Assembly (NCBI RefSeq): GCF_029257255.1
Contig: NZ_JARICI010000050.1
Span: 32,593 to 96,592 of the forward strand
DNA from: Sporosarcina sp.
Lineage (GTDB): Bacteria > Bacillota > Bacilli > Bacillales_A > Planococcaceae
Reading direction: 5' to 3'
DNA: 64,000 nt
The notes below the pieces were generated by a model. It was not told the origin of the DNA, did not search any database, and worked only from the letters and a program-made list of their open reading frames with translations. Every line of letters starts with the position of its first letter. The stretch's first letter is position 1. Below are positions 36,122-45,135 of this stretch, in pieces. A program made the position numbers and the translations under genes.

Positions 36122-38050
36122 ATGAGGAAAGTTTTATACTGTCTCCTGTCAGCTGTCATCATCTATATAGTCATTTCTCCAATCGCATCTGAAGTACAGG
36201 CATCTTCTCCAAAGATTGCTGTACTGTTCTCTAAAACAAGCGAAGATTATGCGAATGCTGTGCATCCAGGTGGAACTTACAAAGGTCAGCAGGTTTCGCC
36301 CAAGGTAGACTACAGTTCAACTCTCGACAAAGAGCTTAAAGCATTTCATATGTACAAGCAACAAGGTTTTGATGTTACGAAAATCTATGAAAAAGATTTG
36401 AATAACCTCCAAACTCTAAGTAAGTATGACGCTATTGTTTTTGCACATACAGTTATGACCAATCATCAGCAGCGGGAAAATATTAAACTGTATATCCGCA
36501 GCGGCGGCGGAGCTATTTTTGCATTCCAAATGGCGCGTAACGAAGCTGCACATTATCCACAGCCAAACAAAATGGATTTGTCACCATTAATCTATCATGT
36601 AGAATCATGGGTAATGGAATGGGATAATTTGACAGAAGTCTTCCAATCCAGATTTATCGATGATGTCGTGTTGAGAAGACCAACTATAAGCAATATGTCT
36701 TCTACGCATCCAATCATTCGCAATACAACTAAAGAGCTTGGTAAATCTACTATTAATATCACTAAATCTTATGATGACTGGGTGGAAATCATTAAACCAT
36801 GGAAAAGCGGAAATGCTGTTCCGATACTCCACTTTACAAATTTTAGTTTAACGGATAAACCAACTCTAATGAATTCTCAAAAGTTCGGTGCTGCTCATGC
36901 TATAAATTACGGTAAAGGCCGAATTGTTCAGACTGGCTTTAAGATTATGGATCACATCCAGGTTTCTGCTGATGCTAATTGGGAAGACCACACAAAAGGT
37001 CTATCATTTGACGGTACAGGCGGTGATAAAGATGCGTCTGTCTTTATGAAACATTCATTAAATTGGGTTTCTGAAAAACATCATGATGATATGAAGCGTC
37101 AATACAATGTTTCATTGAGTTCATCGAACGTAAGTAGTTATCTTGCTCCATCAAAGCAATTCGTATTTTATTCAACAGTTACTGTAAAAAACAACGGCAA
37201 TGTACCTGCACGCGGTACATTAAAATTAGAAATTTTAAATTCTAACGGAAATGTTATTGGAAAAGGACACGAACGTTATTTACCCGGCTTAGCAGCTGAT
37301 ACAACAACTGATAATGCTGACCGAAAAGACATCAGCACACATGCTGAGAAATACCAGGTCTTCCTTCCGGGCAATCTGCCTGCCGGAACTTACACAATCC
37401 GTACAGCGTTTGTAGAAGGACGTGCAGACAGAAAAAATTCAGATGAAAAATTCACTACAGCTTCCGAAGTAAAAACGTTAATCCGCTCTAATGGTGCAAA
37501 TCGGGCCACGATCGGAAGTGTTCCATTTTTCTTTGACGTTACTAAATCGGGCGGTGGCTATTTTGACATCCAAAACCTTCACGCAATAGGAATTGTCAAA
37601 GGCTATCAGGGTATATTTAATCCGACGGGAACGTTAACGCGTATTCAAGCAACTGAAATGATTTTACGTTCTCTCGATATCATTCCTTCTGCCTCTGCAA
37701 CTATCCAGGCCAGTGATATTAAAAAAGGTGACTATGGATATGCCGTTCTCGCAACCGGTGCCCGCCACGGTATCATCTCTTTGCAAAACGGACGAATTAA
37801 TGCACACCTGCCGATTAACCGTGCAGACATGGCACGTGCACTTGTAAACGGATTTAAACTTCAGGGTTTTTCTAAGAATGAGTTTAAAGATATATCTGCT
37901 AGTCACCCTTATTACAAAGATATTCAGGCATTGTATATGATGGGTATCACTACGGGTTATGAAGATCAAACATTCCGTCCCAATGGTTCTGTGTCCAGAA
38001 AAAACTTTTCACAATTCCTCAATCGGGCACTACAGGCAAATTCTAAATAA
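36122..38050 (+). CDS. SLH surface protein with ThuA/GATase1-like N-terminal domain
   Basis: Secreted 642-residue protein of unknown activity. The signal peptide (to VQASS) is followed by an alpha/beta domain (about residues 30-315) with SKYDAIVFAHTVMTNHQQRENIKLYI and SGGGAIFAFQ, resembling ThuA-like or class I glutamine amidotransferase folds; the nucleophile cysteine of true amidotransferases is absent. An Ig-like domain follows (about 335-455; FVFYSTVTVKNNGNVPARGTL). Three SLH repeats end it (GGGYFDIQNLHAIG, LTRIQATEM, NEFKDISASHPYYKDI, VSRKNFSQFL). A substrate-binding surface role is possible; I do not recognise a characterised homologue. Confidence 0.75.
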   Translation: MRKVLYCLLSAVIIYIVISPIASEVQASSPKIAVLFSKTSEDYANAVHPGGTYKGQQVSPKVDYSSTLDKELKAFHMYKQQGFDVTKIYEKDLNNLQTLSKYDAIVFAHTVMTNHQQRENIKLYIRSGGGAIFAFQMARNEAAHYPQPNKMDLSPLIYHVESWVMEWDNLTEVFQSRFIDDVVLRRPTISNMSSTHPIIRNTTKELGKSTINITKSYDDWVEIIKPWKSGNAVPILHFTNFSLTDKPTLMNSQKFGAAHAINYGKGRIVQTGFKIMDHIQVSADANWEDHTKGLSFDGTGGDKDASVFMKHSLNWVSEKHHDDMKRQYNVSLSSSNVSSYLAPSKQFVFYSTVTVKNNGNVPARGTLKLEILNSNGNVIGKGHERYLPGLAADTTTDNADRKDISTHAEKYQVFLPGNLPAGTYTIRTAFVEGRADRKNSDEKFTTASEVKTLIRSNGANRATIGSVPFFFDVTKSGGGYFDIQNLHAIGIVKGYQGIFNPTGTLTRIQATEMILRSLDIIPSASATIQASDIKKGDYGYAVLATGARHGIISLQNGRINAHLPINRADMARALVNGFKLQGFSKNEFKDISASHPYYKDIQALYMMGITTGYEDQTFRPNGSVSRKNFSQFLNRALQANSK

Positions 38051-38072
38051 AATTCCACTATAAATTATATAC

Positions 38073-38120
38073 CGGAAAGCAGGCTAAGTGATCATCTTTT
38101 CACTTTCCCTGCTTTTTTAC
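38073..38120 (+). terminator. Terminator of the ThuA-like SLH gene
   Basis: AAAGCAGG / CCTGCTTT outer stem with inner AAGTGA / TCACTT, followed by TTTTTT. Confidence 0.75.
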
Positions 38121-38204
38121 AGTTTCTTTTATTTCGCTGTTTAGAATATACCAATTTCATGTATAATGAGATAGAATTTATCAGCATTAACTCAGGAGGT
38201 ATTT

Positions 38205-39833
38205 ATGAATAAAAAATTAGCGTTGCTATTTGCTCTGATAGCATGCATAGGAGTTGCCGTATTTTTCTTATGGGAAAAAAAGCAGGTTGCACCATCACCA
38301 GCCATAAAATTCGGAGATGACATACAACTAACAGCCGAACAATACGAGTTGAAAGAAATTAACCAGTCGAAAGTAAGCAAGTTGAACGCAGTAGATACAA
38401 CCTATACATACGATGTTAACAGTGAAAAGCCTGTAGGAACACTTACTTTGACGGTCCGTAAAGTAGATAACGGAGACAGATTTGTATTTTCACAATTCTA
38501 TACGTCTTCAGAAGAGGGTGTGTATCTTCCTCTGCAACTCACTTTTGCAGATCAAACTGACTTTGACTTCTTTAAAATTAGTGAGGAACTGGTTCAGGAA
38601 GAACATGACCGTGTATTCGGCAAAGACTATACTACAAATGTAAAAGGTATCTATTCATTTAAGGGTAAAAAACCTTATGACTTAATCCTGTCGCAAAACT
38701 ATATCTCGCACGAATTAGAAGAAACATACAGCGACGGTACATCCAGCGTATTAAGAGAATTAGTAAATGAAGATGATTTTCTCGAAATAAATAAAGATAA
38801 CGGTAATGTAACCTTTAATATGAAGCTTCGTACGACCGGCCCTGAACAATTCAGTGAAAGCTGGTTTTTACTTAGTGATGATTCCTTATTTCCCGACAAA
38901 GAAGAAGCTCAGTATTATAAAAACTATAGTAATCGAAACTTTATTCATTCACCTAAATGGCAGACAGCTTCAGGCATTTACACAAAGTTGCCTTGGTCGG
39001 TTGAACCTGGTACAAAACTGGGATATGGTAGAAACTTAGTTTCACAGCAGGGTAAAGTTTTTGCAGGGAGATATCAGGAAACACCTGCACGCTTTTATTA
39101 CGATATGCTGGTGAATTCCGTCAACTATTTATTTGATTTCAAAGGCGAACTCCCTATTTGGAAAACGGAATATACGAGTACATGGCTGAAACGGGAGTAC
39201 GGAATTACCGCTCCATACATCGATACCAGACACAATGAAAATATCGCTTTATTTCTGAGCAGTGCCGGGAACATTCTCGCTAATAAGGAAATCGCGGACA
39301 GCGATTTATTATATGCGGACTTTTTGAGCTCTCAGAAGGATATCGGCAACACTCTGTCCACTAAAAACGGCTATTATATTCTCGACTATTATTCAGAAAA
39401 CCAATCAAAAAAAACACATGTATCCTTAAATCATGCACTTGGAGAAATGAATTTCTTAATGGAAAGTTATGAAAAAAATAAGATAGACAGTTATCTTGAG
39501 ACTGCGCTCCGTATTAAACGGGCTTTAGAAGATACTGGAGAACAGTGGATTAATGACAGTAACGGCGATCTATGGTACCAAATTAATGGAGATTATTCTT
39601 TTGAAGGCCAGGATTACGATACACTGACCCTTGAAGACCTGATTAACAGCCTGCAAAATTTTAATACACTGAGAATCAGTTACAGTCAAGAAATCTTCGA
39701 CGCTTTAATCAAAAGCAAAATTGAATATATTAAAGAGCAGGGCATTCAGTTGCACCAACTTGTATATGATGACCTTTTAACCCTTGGATTCGGTCCCTCT
39801 ATTCAAGGCTATGAACATGTGTACAACTATTAA
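38205..39833 (+). CDS. Membrane-anchored or secreted protein, C5-epimerase-like C-terminal half
   Basis: Not firmly recognised. The 542-residue product has one N-terminal hydrophobic segment without a clear cleavage site (LALLFALIACIGVAVFFLW), then a beta-rich region (about residues 30-300) and a helical region (about 320-540). The helical part has STWLKREYGITAPYIDTRHNENIALFL and HVSLNHALGEMNFLMESY, which recall the toroid part of D-glucuronyl C5-epimerases and of other polysaccharide-modifying proteins. It has no SLH repeats. AGGAGG precedes the ATG, and it is followed by dacB after 75 nt on the same strand. A role in modifying surface polysaccharide is only suggested by place and fold. Confidence 0.45.
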   Translation: MNKKLALLFALIACIGVAVFFLWEKKQVAPSPAIKFGDDIQLTAEQYELKEINQSKVSKLNAVDTTYTYDVNSEKPVGTLTLTVRKVDNGDRFVFSQFYTSSEEGVYLPLQLTFADQTDFDFFKISEELVQEEHDRVFGKDYTTNVKGIYSFKGKKPYDLILSQNYISHELEETYSDGTSSVLRELVNEDDFLEINKDNGNVTFNMKLRTTGPEQFSESWFLLSDDSLFPDKEEAQYYKNYSNRNFIHSPKWQTASGIYTKLPWSVEPGTKLGYGRNLVSQQGKVFAGRYQETPARFYYDMLVNSVNYLFDFKGELPIWKTEYTSTWLKREYGITAPYIDTRHNENIALFLSSAGNILANKEIADSDLLYADFLSSQKDIGNTLSTKNGYYILDYYSENQSKKTHVSLNHALGEMNFLMESYEKNKIDSYLETALRIKRALEDTGEQWINDSNGDLWYQINGDYSFEGQDYDTLTLEDLINSLQNFNTLRISYSQEIFDALIKSKIEYIKEQGIQLHQLVYDDLLTLGFGPSIQGYEHVYNY

Positions 39834-39854
39834 ACTCCGTTAAACTAGTATTGT

Positions 39855-39870
39855 AGAACTATATAGTTCT
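39855..39870 (+). promoter_or_regulatory. Perfect 16-nt palindrome before dacB
   Basis: AGAACTATATAGTTCT lies about 38 nt before the dacB ATG and overlaps a TTGTAG that could be a -35. It is a plausible operator; no known regulator site is recognised. Confidence 0.35.
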
Positions 39871-39908
39871 GTGGTACTGTTAACTCATAACTCACGGAGG
39901 GGAAATAT

Positions 39909-41351
39909 ATGAAACAACAGCTACGGATTTCCAGTATTTTAATCGTCATGGTATTCGCTTCTTTTTTTACTGTAGTACAGGCTGAAGCGAATCATGATTT
40001 AACAAGAACTGTGAATCAACAATTATTCGGTACAAATTTCACAATGGCAATCCGTGATTTACATAGTGGGGAGCTGACCTATGAATATTATGGCAACCGA
40101 GGCATTAAGCCGGCCTCATCGCTGAAACCATTAACAGCCGCTACTGCGTTAAAGGTATTAGGAGAAGACTATTTTTTCTCCACTCAAATGCTAATGGATG
40201 GAACGATTGAAAACGGGACATTAAAAGGCAATATTTATCTGCGGGGTGAAGGTGATCCGACGCTGCAGGTGAAAGATTTTGTGACCTTCGGCAATACGCT
40301 GAAAAGAAAAGGGATTAAAAGAATTGACGGTAACATTTATGGGGATGATAAATGGTTTTCAGGCGACCGGTTAAGTCCGGGCATATTCGCAAGTGATGAA
40401 TCGTATTATTTCGCTGCTCCTGTTTCTGCACTGACTACTTCACCTAATAATGATTATGATATCAGCACGGTAATAGTAACTGCCAAATCCGGAAGTATCG
40501 GCTCAGCTCCAAGCATTTCCGTCAATCCGAATCTCAGCGGTCTTCGTCTTATAAATAACGCTAAAACGGGCAGCCCAGGTTCAAGAAACACGTTATTGAT
40601 CCGAAGGAAATACCAGACTAACCAGGTTGTTATTTCAGGTAATCTGCCTCATGGCAGTGCAAAGCGTGAATGGGTAACGATGTTCAATCCCACACTGAGC
40701 ACATTGCATTCATTCAAGAATACACTTGTGGCACAAGGCATTCAATTCGGCGCTTCTTCGCAGGTTCAGTACATTACAGTTCCTGCGGAAGCCCAGTCAC
40801 TTGGTACTAAACGTTCGGCGTCATTAAAGCAAATTATGCCTGTATTTATGAAGCTGAGCAATAATGGCATTGCTGATATTCTTGTCAAAACACTCGGTAA
40901 AAAAGTTTATGATACTGGAGACTGGAAACATGGATTGAAAGTGATTAACGAATACGGAACATCAATCGGACTGGACATGACTGAATGGAAGATGGAAGAC
41001 GGTTCGGGTATTTCACACTCAAATAAAGTAACTGCCGTCCAGCAGACTTTATTCTTGGTGAAGCAGCCCCATGAATCTCATTATGCTACATTATTAAACA
41101 GCATGCCTGTAAGCGGCCAGAGCAACCGATTAATCGGCGGAACATTAAAAAACCGCTTTACTGAATTTACTTATAAGAATCGTATTCAGGCAAAAACCGG
41201 AACGTTGAACGGTGTTTCAGCCCTTTCCGGATATGCGCGTGCACATAGCGGTAAATGGTATGCTTTCAGTATACTGGTAGAGCATAAGAGCTCAAGTCCA
41301 TACACAAGACAAATTGATATGATCGCTAAGAAAATGCTATCTGTCTATTAA
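39909..41351 (+). CDS. dacB: D-alanyl-D-alanine carboxypeptidase/endopeptidase, PBP4 type
   Basis: Class C low-molecular-mass penicillin-binding protein (peptidase family S13), 480 residues, acting on peptidoglycan stem peptides and crosslinks outside the membrane. Signal peptide to VQAEA; SxxK motif in KPASSLKPLTAA (about residue 68), SxN motif in MKLSNNGIADIL (about 318), KTG motif in IQAKTGTLNGVS (about 428), and the large insert domain between the first two motifs that marks PBP4/DacB. CGGAGGGG precedes the ATG. It lies among SLH genes, so it may work in wall remodelling at the surface layer. Confidence 0.9.
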   Translation: MKQQLRISSILIVMVFASFFTVVQAEANHDLTRTVNQQLFGTNFTMAIRDLHSGELTYEYYGNRGIKPASSLKPLTAATALKVLGEDYFFSTQMLMDGTIENGTLKGNIYLRGEGDPTLQVKDFVTFGNTLKRKGIKRIDGNIYGDDKWFSGDRLSPGIFASDESYYFAAPVSALTTSPNNDYDISTVIVTAKSGSIGSAPSISVNPNLSGLRLINNAKTGSPGSRNTLLIRRKYQTNQVVISGNLPHGSAKREWVTMFNPTLSTLHSFKNTLVAQGIQFGASSQVQYITVPAEAQSLGTKRSASLKQIMPVFMKLSNNGIADILVKTLGKKVYDTGDWKHGLKVINEYGTSIGLDMTEWKMEDGSGISHSNKVTAVQQTLFLVKQPHESHYATLLNSMPVSGQSNRLIGGTLKNRFTEFTYKNRIQAKTGTLNGVSALSGYARAHSGKWYAFSILVEHKSSSPYTRQIDMIAKKMLSVY

Positions 41352-41358
41352 CTAGTAA

Positions 41359-41396
41359 AAAGCTCAAGTTCCTTTTACGGAACTTGAGCCTTTTCA
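41359..41396. terminator. Bidirectional terminator between dacB and the SLH gene
   Basis: GCTCAAGTTCC / GGAACTTGAGC stem with A run before and TTTT after. Confidence 0.85.
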
Positions 41397-41398
41397 TG

Positions 41399-42664
41399 TT
41401 AAGAAATATAAATAAGCTGATCGAACATGCCGTCATTTGAATTAAAGTACACATCAAAATCCGCATAATCCGTTTTGATATTAAATATATATTCATCGAA
41501 CTCATAGTACTCATCTGTCAGATAATCAGGAGCTCGCTCTTTGTTGGTGCGCAAAAGTGTCGCTTCGAATAGCCCATTCTGCGATTTTGAGTAATAGTCT
41601 TTTAAGATGATCATTGCCTCTTCAGATGTCAATTGTAAATGCTTTGCTTCTATTAAAGAAAAATGATTATCAGAAATCCTTAATTTCCCGTCTTCATTTC
41701 TGAATGTATATTTCACAAAACCACCTGTACTGCCTGTGTCGGAGAATTCAACAGTGTTTACTTGAATCTTATTTTGAACTGGCTTTGTATAATCAAAGCG
41801 GACAAGCGGCTCCCGGTTCAGCAATGGAAAATACCAGACATCGCAGGCTGTGCATGCCTGTGGATAATATTTTTTTAAATTATTATCTACAAATGTAGGT
41901 GTTGCGTATAGTAGTAATTTCGAACGTATGTCACTGAAAGGCAGGTTATTATTAATACCATCCAATATTATATGTTCAATATTCCATGAAAGTCGGTTGA
42001 CAGAATCCCAAATCATATTTTTTTCTACAGCTTCCGGAGACTGTTCCTTTTTACTTTCTTCAATAGCGCGATGTAAGAAAACTGTATAATGCATCCGACT
42101 CACTTGCTCATTAGGCATAAATTTACCGTTATCCCCTTTTGCAACTCCTTGCGCATAGAGCGCGTTGACATGAGGATAACCCCAGTGGGTAATGTGCACA
42201 TCAGGGAAAGCAAATTGTGCCGTCATTTTGAAATCGAAAGCCAGATCAAGTACTTTCGCCATCTGCACTCGGGTCATAGGTGCATCCGGGTTAAATTTTC
42301 CATCCAGTCCACCATTGAAAATCAACGCTTCGCTAAGCCTCATAATCTCGTCGAAATAAGGATGTTCCGCAGTTACATCTATATATTTTTCCATATTCGA
42401 TGATAATTCAGGTAAATCTAGCGCAGTATTTAATAGTTTTGCAACATGCTTCCTGCTGATCGAAGCATCCGGTCTGAATGTGCCGTCCGGATAGCCGTTA
42501 ATATAGCCTGACTCCTGCATTTCTTTAATAAATTTATAATAGACATGACTGTCAGGTATGTCTGTAAATTCTTTAGCCAAAACATTTTTGGAATCAGTAA
42601 TGAAAAACACCGCCAGCAGCAGAGCAATTGTCAATACGCCTATTTTTAATTTATAACTACTCAT
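41399..42664 (-). CDS. SLH-domain surface protein with unknown C-terminal domain
   Basis: Secreted 421-residue protein. The signal peptide ends near VLAKE; three SLH repeats follow (about residues 31-208): KEFTDIPDSHVYYKFI, ISRKHVAKLL, EKYIDVTAEHPYFDEI, MTRVQMAKVL, FAFPDVHITHWGYPHV. The rest (about 225-421) is not recognised; it contains a CTACDVW cysteine pair, and its end IFNIKTDYADFDVYFNSNDGMFDQLIYIS is beta-rich, perhaps PepSY-like. The gene ends the same-strand pair with the CotH gene, 53 nt downstream of it, so both may be cotranscribed. Confidence 0.75.
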   Translation of the reverse strand: MSSYKLKIGVLTIALLLAVFFITDSKNVLAKEFTDIPDSHVYYKFIKEMQESGYINGYPDGTFRPDASISRKHVAKLLNTALDLPELSSNMEKYIDVTAEHPYFDEIMRLSEALIFNGGLDGKFNPDAPMTRVQMAKVLDLAFDFKMTAQFAFPDVHITHWGYPHVNALYAQGVAKGDNGKFMPNEQVSRMHYTVFLHRAIEESKKEQSPEAVEKNMIWDSVNRLSWNIEHIILDGINNNLPFSDIRSKLLLYATPTFVDNNLKKYYPQACTACDVWYFPLLNREPLVRFDYTKPVQNKIQVNTVEFSDTGSTGGFVKYTFRNEDGKLRISDNHFSLIEAKHLQLTSEEAMIILKDYYSKSQNGLFEATLLRTNKERAPDYLTDEYYEFDEYIFNIKTDYADFDVYFNSNDGMFDQLIYIS

Positions 42665-42717
42665 TCAAACGCCCCTTTTACTCAAAGCTTCCTTTAAATA
42701 CTTTTAACTTTTATTTT

Positions 42718-45030
42718 TCACTGTTTCAGCCTGTCCAGTTCTTCAGCAGTATAGCCGAATGTCTGCTGCAAGTGTCCCCGCACAATTGCCGGTCTTTCTT
42801 CAGCGAAACGCCGCATGGTTTCCAGATTATCTTCCCATTGTTCCATTGATTCGATATTATTCCATCTATGAATGGATTCAGGCATCGCAGGTCTGATATT
42901 TTCAGCCATTTTGTCTAGTACACTTATGACTTTCTGAGATTCAAAATTCGTATCCAGCATATCCAATAACGTCAAGGTAAATTGATTTTTCATTTTTTTA
43001 TTTTCCATCAATTCTTGGAATAAAAATACTGACTCATGATCTCGCGTCATATATTCCAGCATATTGAATTCAACCGGTTCTCCTTCCCGTTCTCGCAATC
43101 CGTATCTCATACCCCAGTCCAAATCATACATCATCCAGCGCCAACGGCCGTCATGACCGTATGGACCCTCTAAATTTGTATTAATCTTCTTACGCCACAT
43201 CTGAAGATTGTTATTAAAAGAGTCTGTATTAGCGAAATATACTTGCGCTGATACATATTCAAAGAAGTTTTTAATGTCGATTCTCTCATCGATCATCGCT
43301 AGGTTATCATCCAAACTTAAATCATGATCTCTGATCCATTGTATCAGTTCCAAAAATGGCTGCTGATCTTTTTCTGTTCCTTCTTCAATATTAAAAGCAA
43401 TATGATGTCCGGGTTTGAACGATATCATAGCAAGTTCATCTGGTTTCACATGATAGTTTGTATCAATATATTCGGCATTATAACGCTCACGCAGGTTTTG
43501 GATGCCCCAATACTCTCCGTTTAATAATACAATCGTCGGCTGGTAAGCCTGCGTGTCGAAACTGCGGTCTTTTACTAGTTCCTGCATAAACCCATCACGC
43601 AGCATAGTAGATACGTTATCATTTCCCGAATTCCGCAATATAAGAACTTTATATTCATGATATGGCAGCTCTTCAAAAAACTTCATATAGAATCGACTTT
43701 GTCCATACTCTGACCGGGCATATAATCGCAGACTTTTTTGCGCCATTCTTCTTGTATAAGAACCATGCGTCCTTATTCCAAGTCTTTGAGAAACGGTAAG
43801 CGTACCATCTGAATTGAAGTATTCAAACGCCCCTTCTCTTTCATATTCTCTGCCTCTTCCATAGTAATTCCCGGTGCCGTTATATCCTTCTTCAAAAAGC
43901 ATGCCTGGCACATAGATTCCTCTTTTGTCTTCAAACAGTGATTCAGGATCTACAGTCAATGAGACTATTGGCAGGTTGGCTTCCGCCAGTTGCGGATCCA
44001 ATATATATGTGAAATTAGCAGGTTTGCTGAATTTCCCGTCGACTACTGAAACTGCTGTTACTGTAATTGCTTTTTTCACTTCTTCAGGCTTAAAGTTAAA
44101 TGGCGACTGAAGGGGGGTAGTCTGATAATTAGAATATAAAGGCTGTTCCAATAATGTTTCTTGATTAATTTTAATGGGGCCATCATATTCTTTGGAATGC
44201 AGCGTCGGTATAGTTCCGTCCAGCGTATAAAACATTCTGTGTTTCTTTGCTGTTCGGAGTTCAAGATCAAAAGGTTCTTTATAGATACCACTTGGTGTTA
44301 AAGCCGTTGCTACAGGCAGACTTATTTCAAAATCATAGTCATCTGTACGCTGTATAACCGGCTCCAGTTCATTTAAATCGTAAATATCATTCCCTGATAT
44401 GTATAACCGCTTTTCCAACGGCAAATTTGCAATTGAAGCAACTGACCTGACTTGGTTATGACGTACATTCAGATCCTGTAAATGTTTTAAATGACCGAGT
44501 GGTTCTAATGTCTTTACTTGATTATCACGGATATTAAGTGCTTTAAGCTTTTTTAAATCTTCCAATGGTGATAAGTCTGATACTTTGTTTTCACGAAGAT
44601 TTAGATTCGTGAGCTTCTTTAATGATCTGGCAAATTCAATAGAAACGATGTGGTTTCCATCAAGTCGAAGACTCTTTAATTGTGCAGCTGTCAAGTCTAG
44701 TCCAGAAAGCTGGTTATTTCTCAAATCCAGTTTTTCTAAATGCTCGAGTTTTGCGATGGGAGATGCATCTGTAATCAGATTGTCCGCTAGATTTAGCTCT
44801 TTTAGATTAACGAAGTTCTCCAGACCTTCTATAGAAACGAGCTGTCTATTAGACAAATCTAATGATTGTAAAGTAGAAAATTGTGTTTTTGATAATTTTT
44901 TCGTATGTAAGGTTTCCAGTAAAACAGTCTCCAATTCTGGATTGAACTTTTGTTCATGGTCAGCAATAAAATATATAAACAGCCAGACCGGTATAACTGC
45001 AATCAATAAAGCTACTGCGTACTTGTTCAT
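42718..45030 (-). CDS. LRR - CotH kinase-family surface protein
   Basis: 770-residue protein anchored by one N-terminal membrane segment, facing outward. It has about seven leucine-rich repeats (residues 50-215; LQSLDLSNRQLVSIEGL, LEKLDLRNNQLSGLDL, LKALNIRDNQVKTLEPL), a chitobiase/Fn3-associated beta domain (about 240-335; MFYTLDGTIPTLHSKEYDG), and a CotH domain (about 350-680). CotH family signs are RLGIRTHGSYTR, VLILRNSGND, LNGEYWGIQNLRERY and WRWMMYDLDWGM, the last holding acidic residues that match the metal-binding Asp region. Spore CotH is an atypical protein kinase. The VTC and DUF4956 genes are divergent neighbours, an association seen widely in bacteria. Its target is unknown. Confidence 0.85.
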   Translation of the reverse strand: MNKYAVALLIAVIPVWLFIYFIADHEQKFNPELETVLLETLHTKKLSKTQFSTLQSLDLSNRQLVSIEGLENFVNLKELNLADNLITDASPIAKLEHLEKLDLRNNQLSGLDLTAAQLKSLRLDGNHIVSIEFARSLKKLTNLNLRENKVSDLSPLEDLKKLKALNIRDNQVKTLEPLGHLKHLQDLNVRHNQVRSVASIANLPLEKRLYISGNDIYDLNELEPVIQRTDDYDFEISLPVATALTPSGIYKEPFDLELRTAKKHRMFYTLDGTIPTLHSKEYDGPIKINQETLLEQPLYSNYQTTPLQSPFNFKPEEVKKAITVTAVSVVDGKFSKPANFTYILDPQLAEANLPIVSLTVDPESLFEDKRGIYVPGMLFEEGYNGTGNYYGRGREYEREGAFEYFNSDGTLTVSQRLGIRTHGSYTRRMAQKSLRLYARSEYGQSRFYMKFFEELPYHEYKVLILRNSGNDNVSTMLRDGFMQELVKDRSFDTQAYQPTIVLLNGEYWGIQNLRERYNAEYIDTNYHVKPDELAMISFKPGHHIAFNIEEGTEKDQQPFLELIQWIRDHDLSLDDNLAMIDERIDIKNFFEYVSAQVYFANTDSFNNNLQMWRKKINTNLEGPYGHDGRWRWMMYDLDWGMRYGLREREGEPVEFNMLEYMTRDHESVFLFQELMENKKMKNQFTLTLLDMLDTNFESQKVISVLDKMAENIRPAMPESIHRWNNIESMEQWEDNLETMRRFAEERPAIVRGHLQQTFGYTAEELDRLKQ

Positions 45031-45066
45031 AAGTTCCCCCTTATTAGCATGTAAAATATTACTAGT

Positions 45067-45080
45067 TATAGTATACTATA
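45067..45080. promoter_or_regulatory. Palindromic overlapping -10 region between CotH and VTC genes
   Basis: TATAGTATACTATA is a perfect 14-nt palindrome containing TATACT on each strand, so one site could serve as -10 for both divergent genes. No convincing -35 was found on the plus strand. Confidence 0.35.
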
Positions 45081-45135
45081 TAGAAGGTAAAAGTCTGTAT
45101 TCATATTCAAAACTTAATTATTTAGGAGTGATTTC

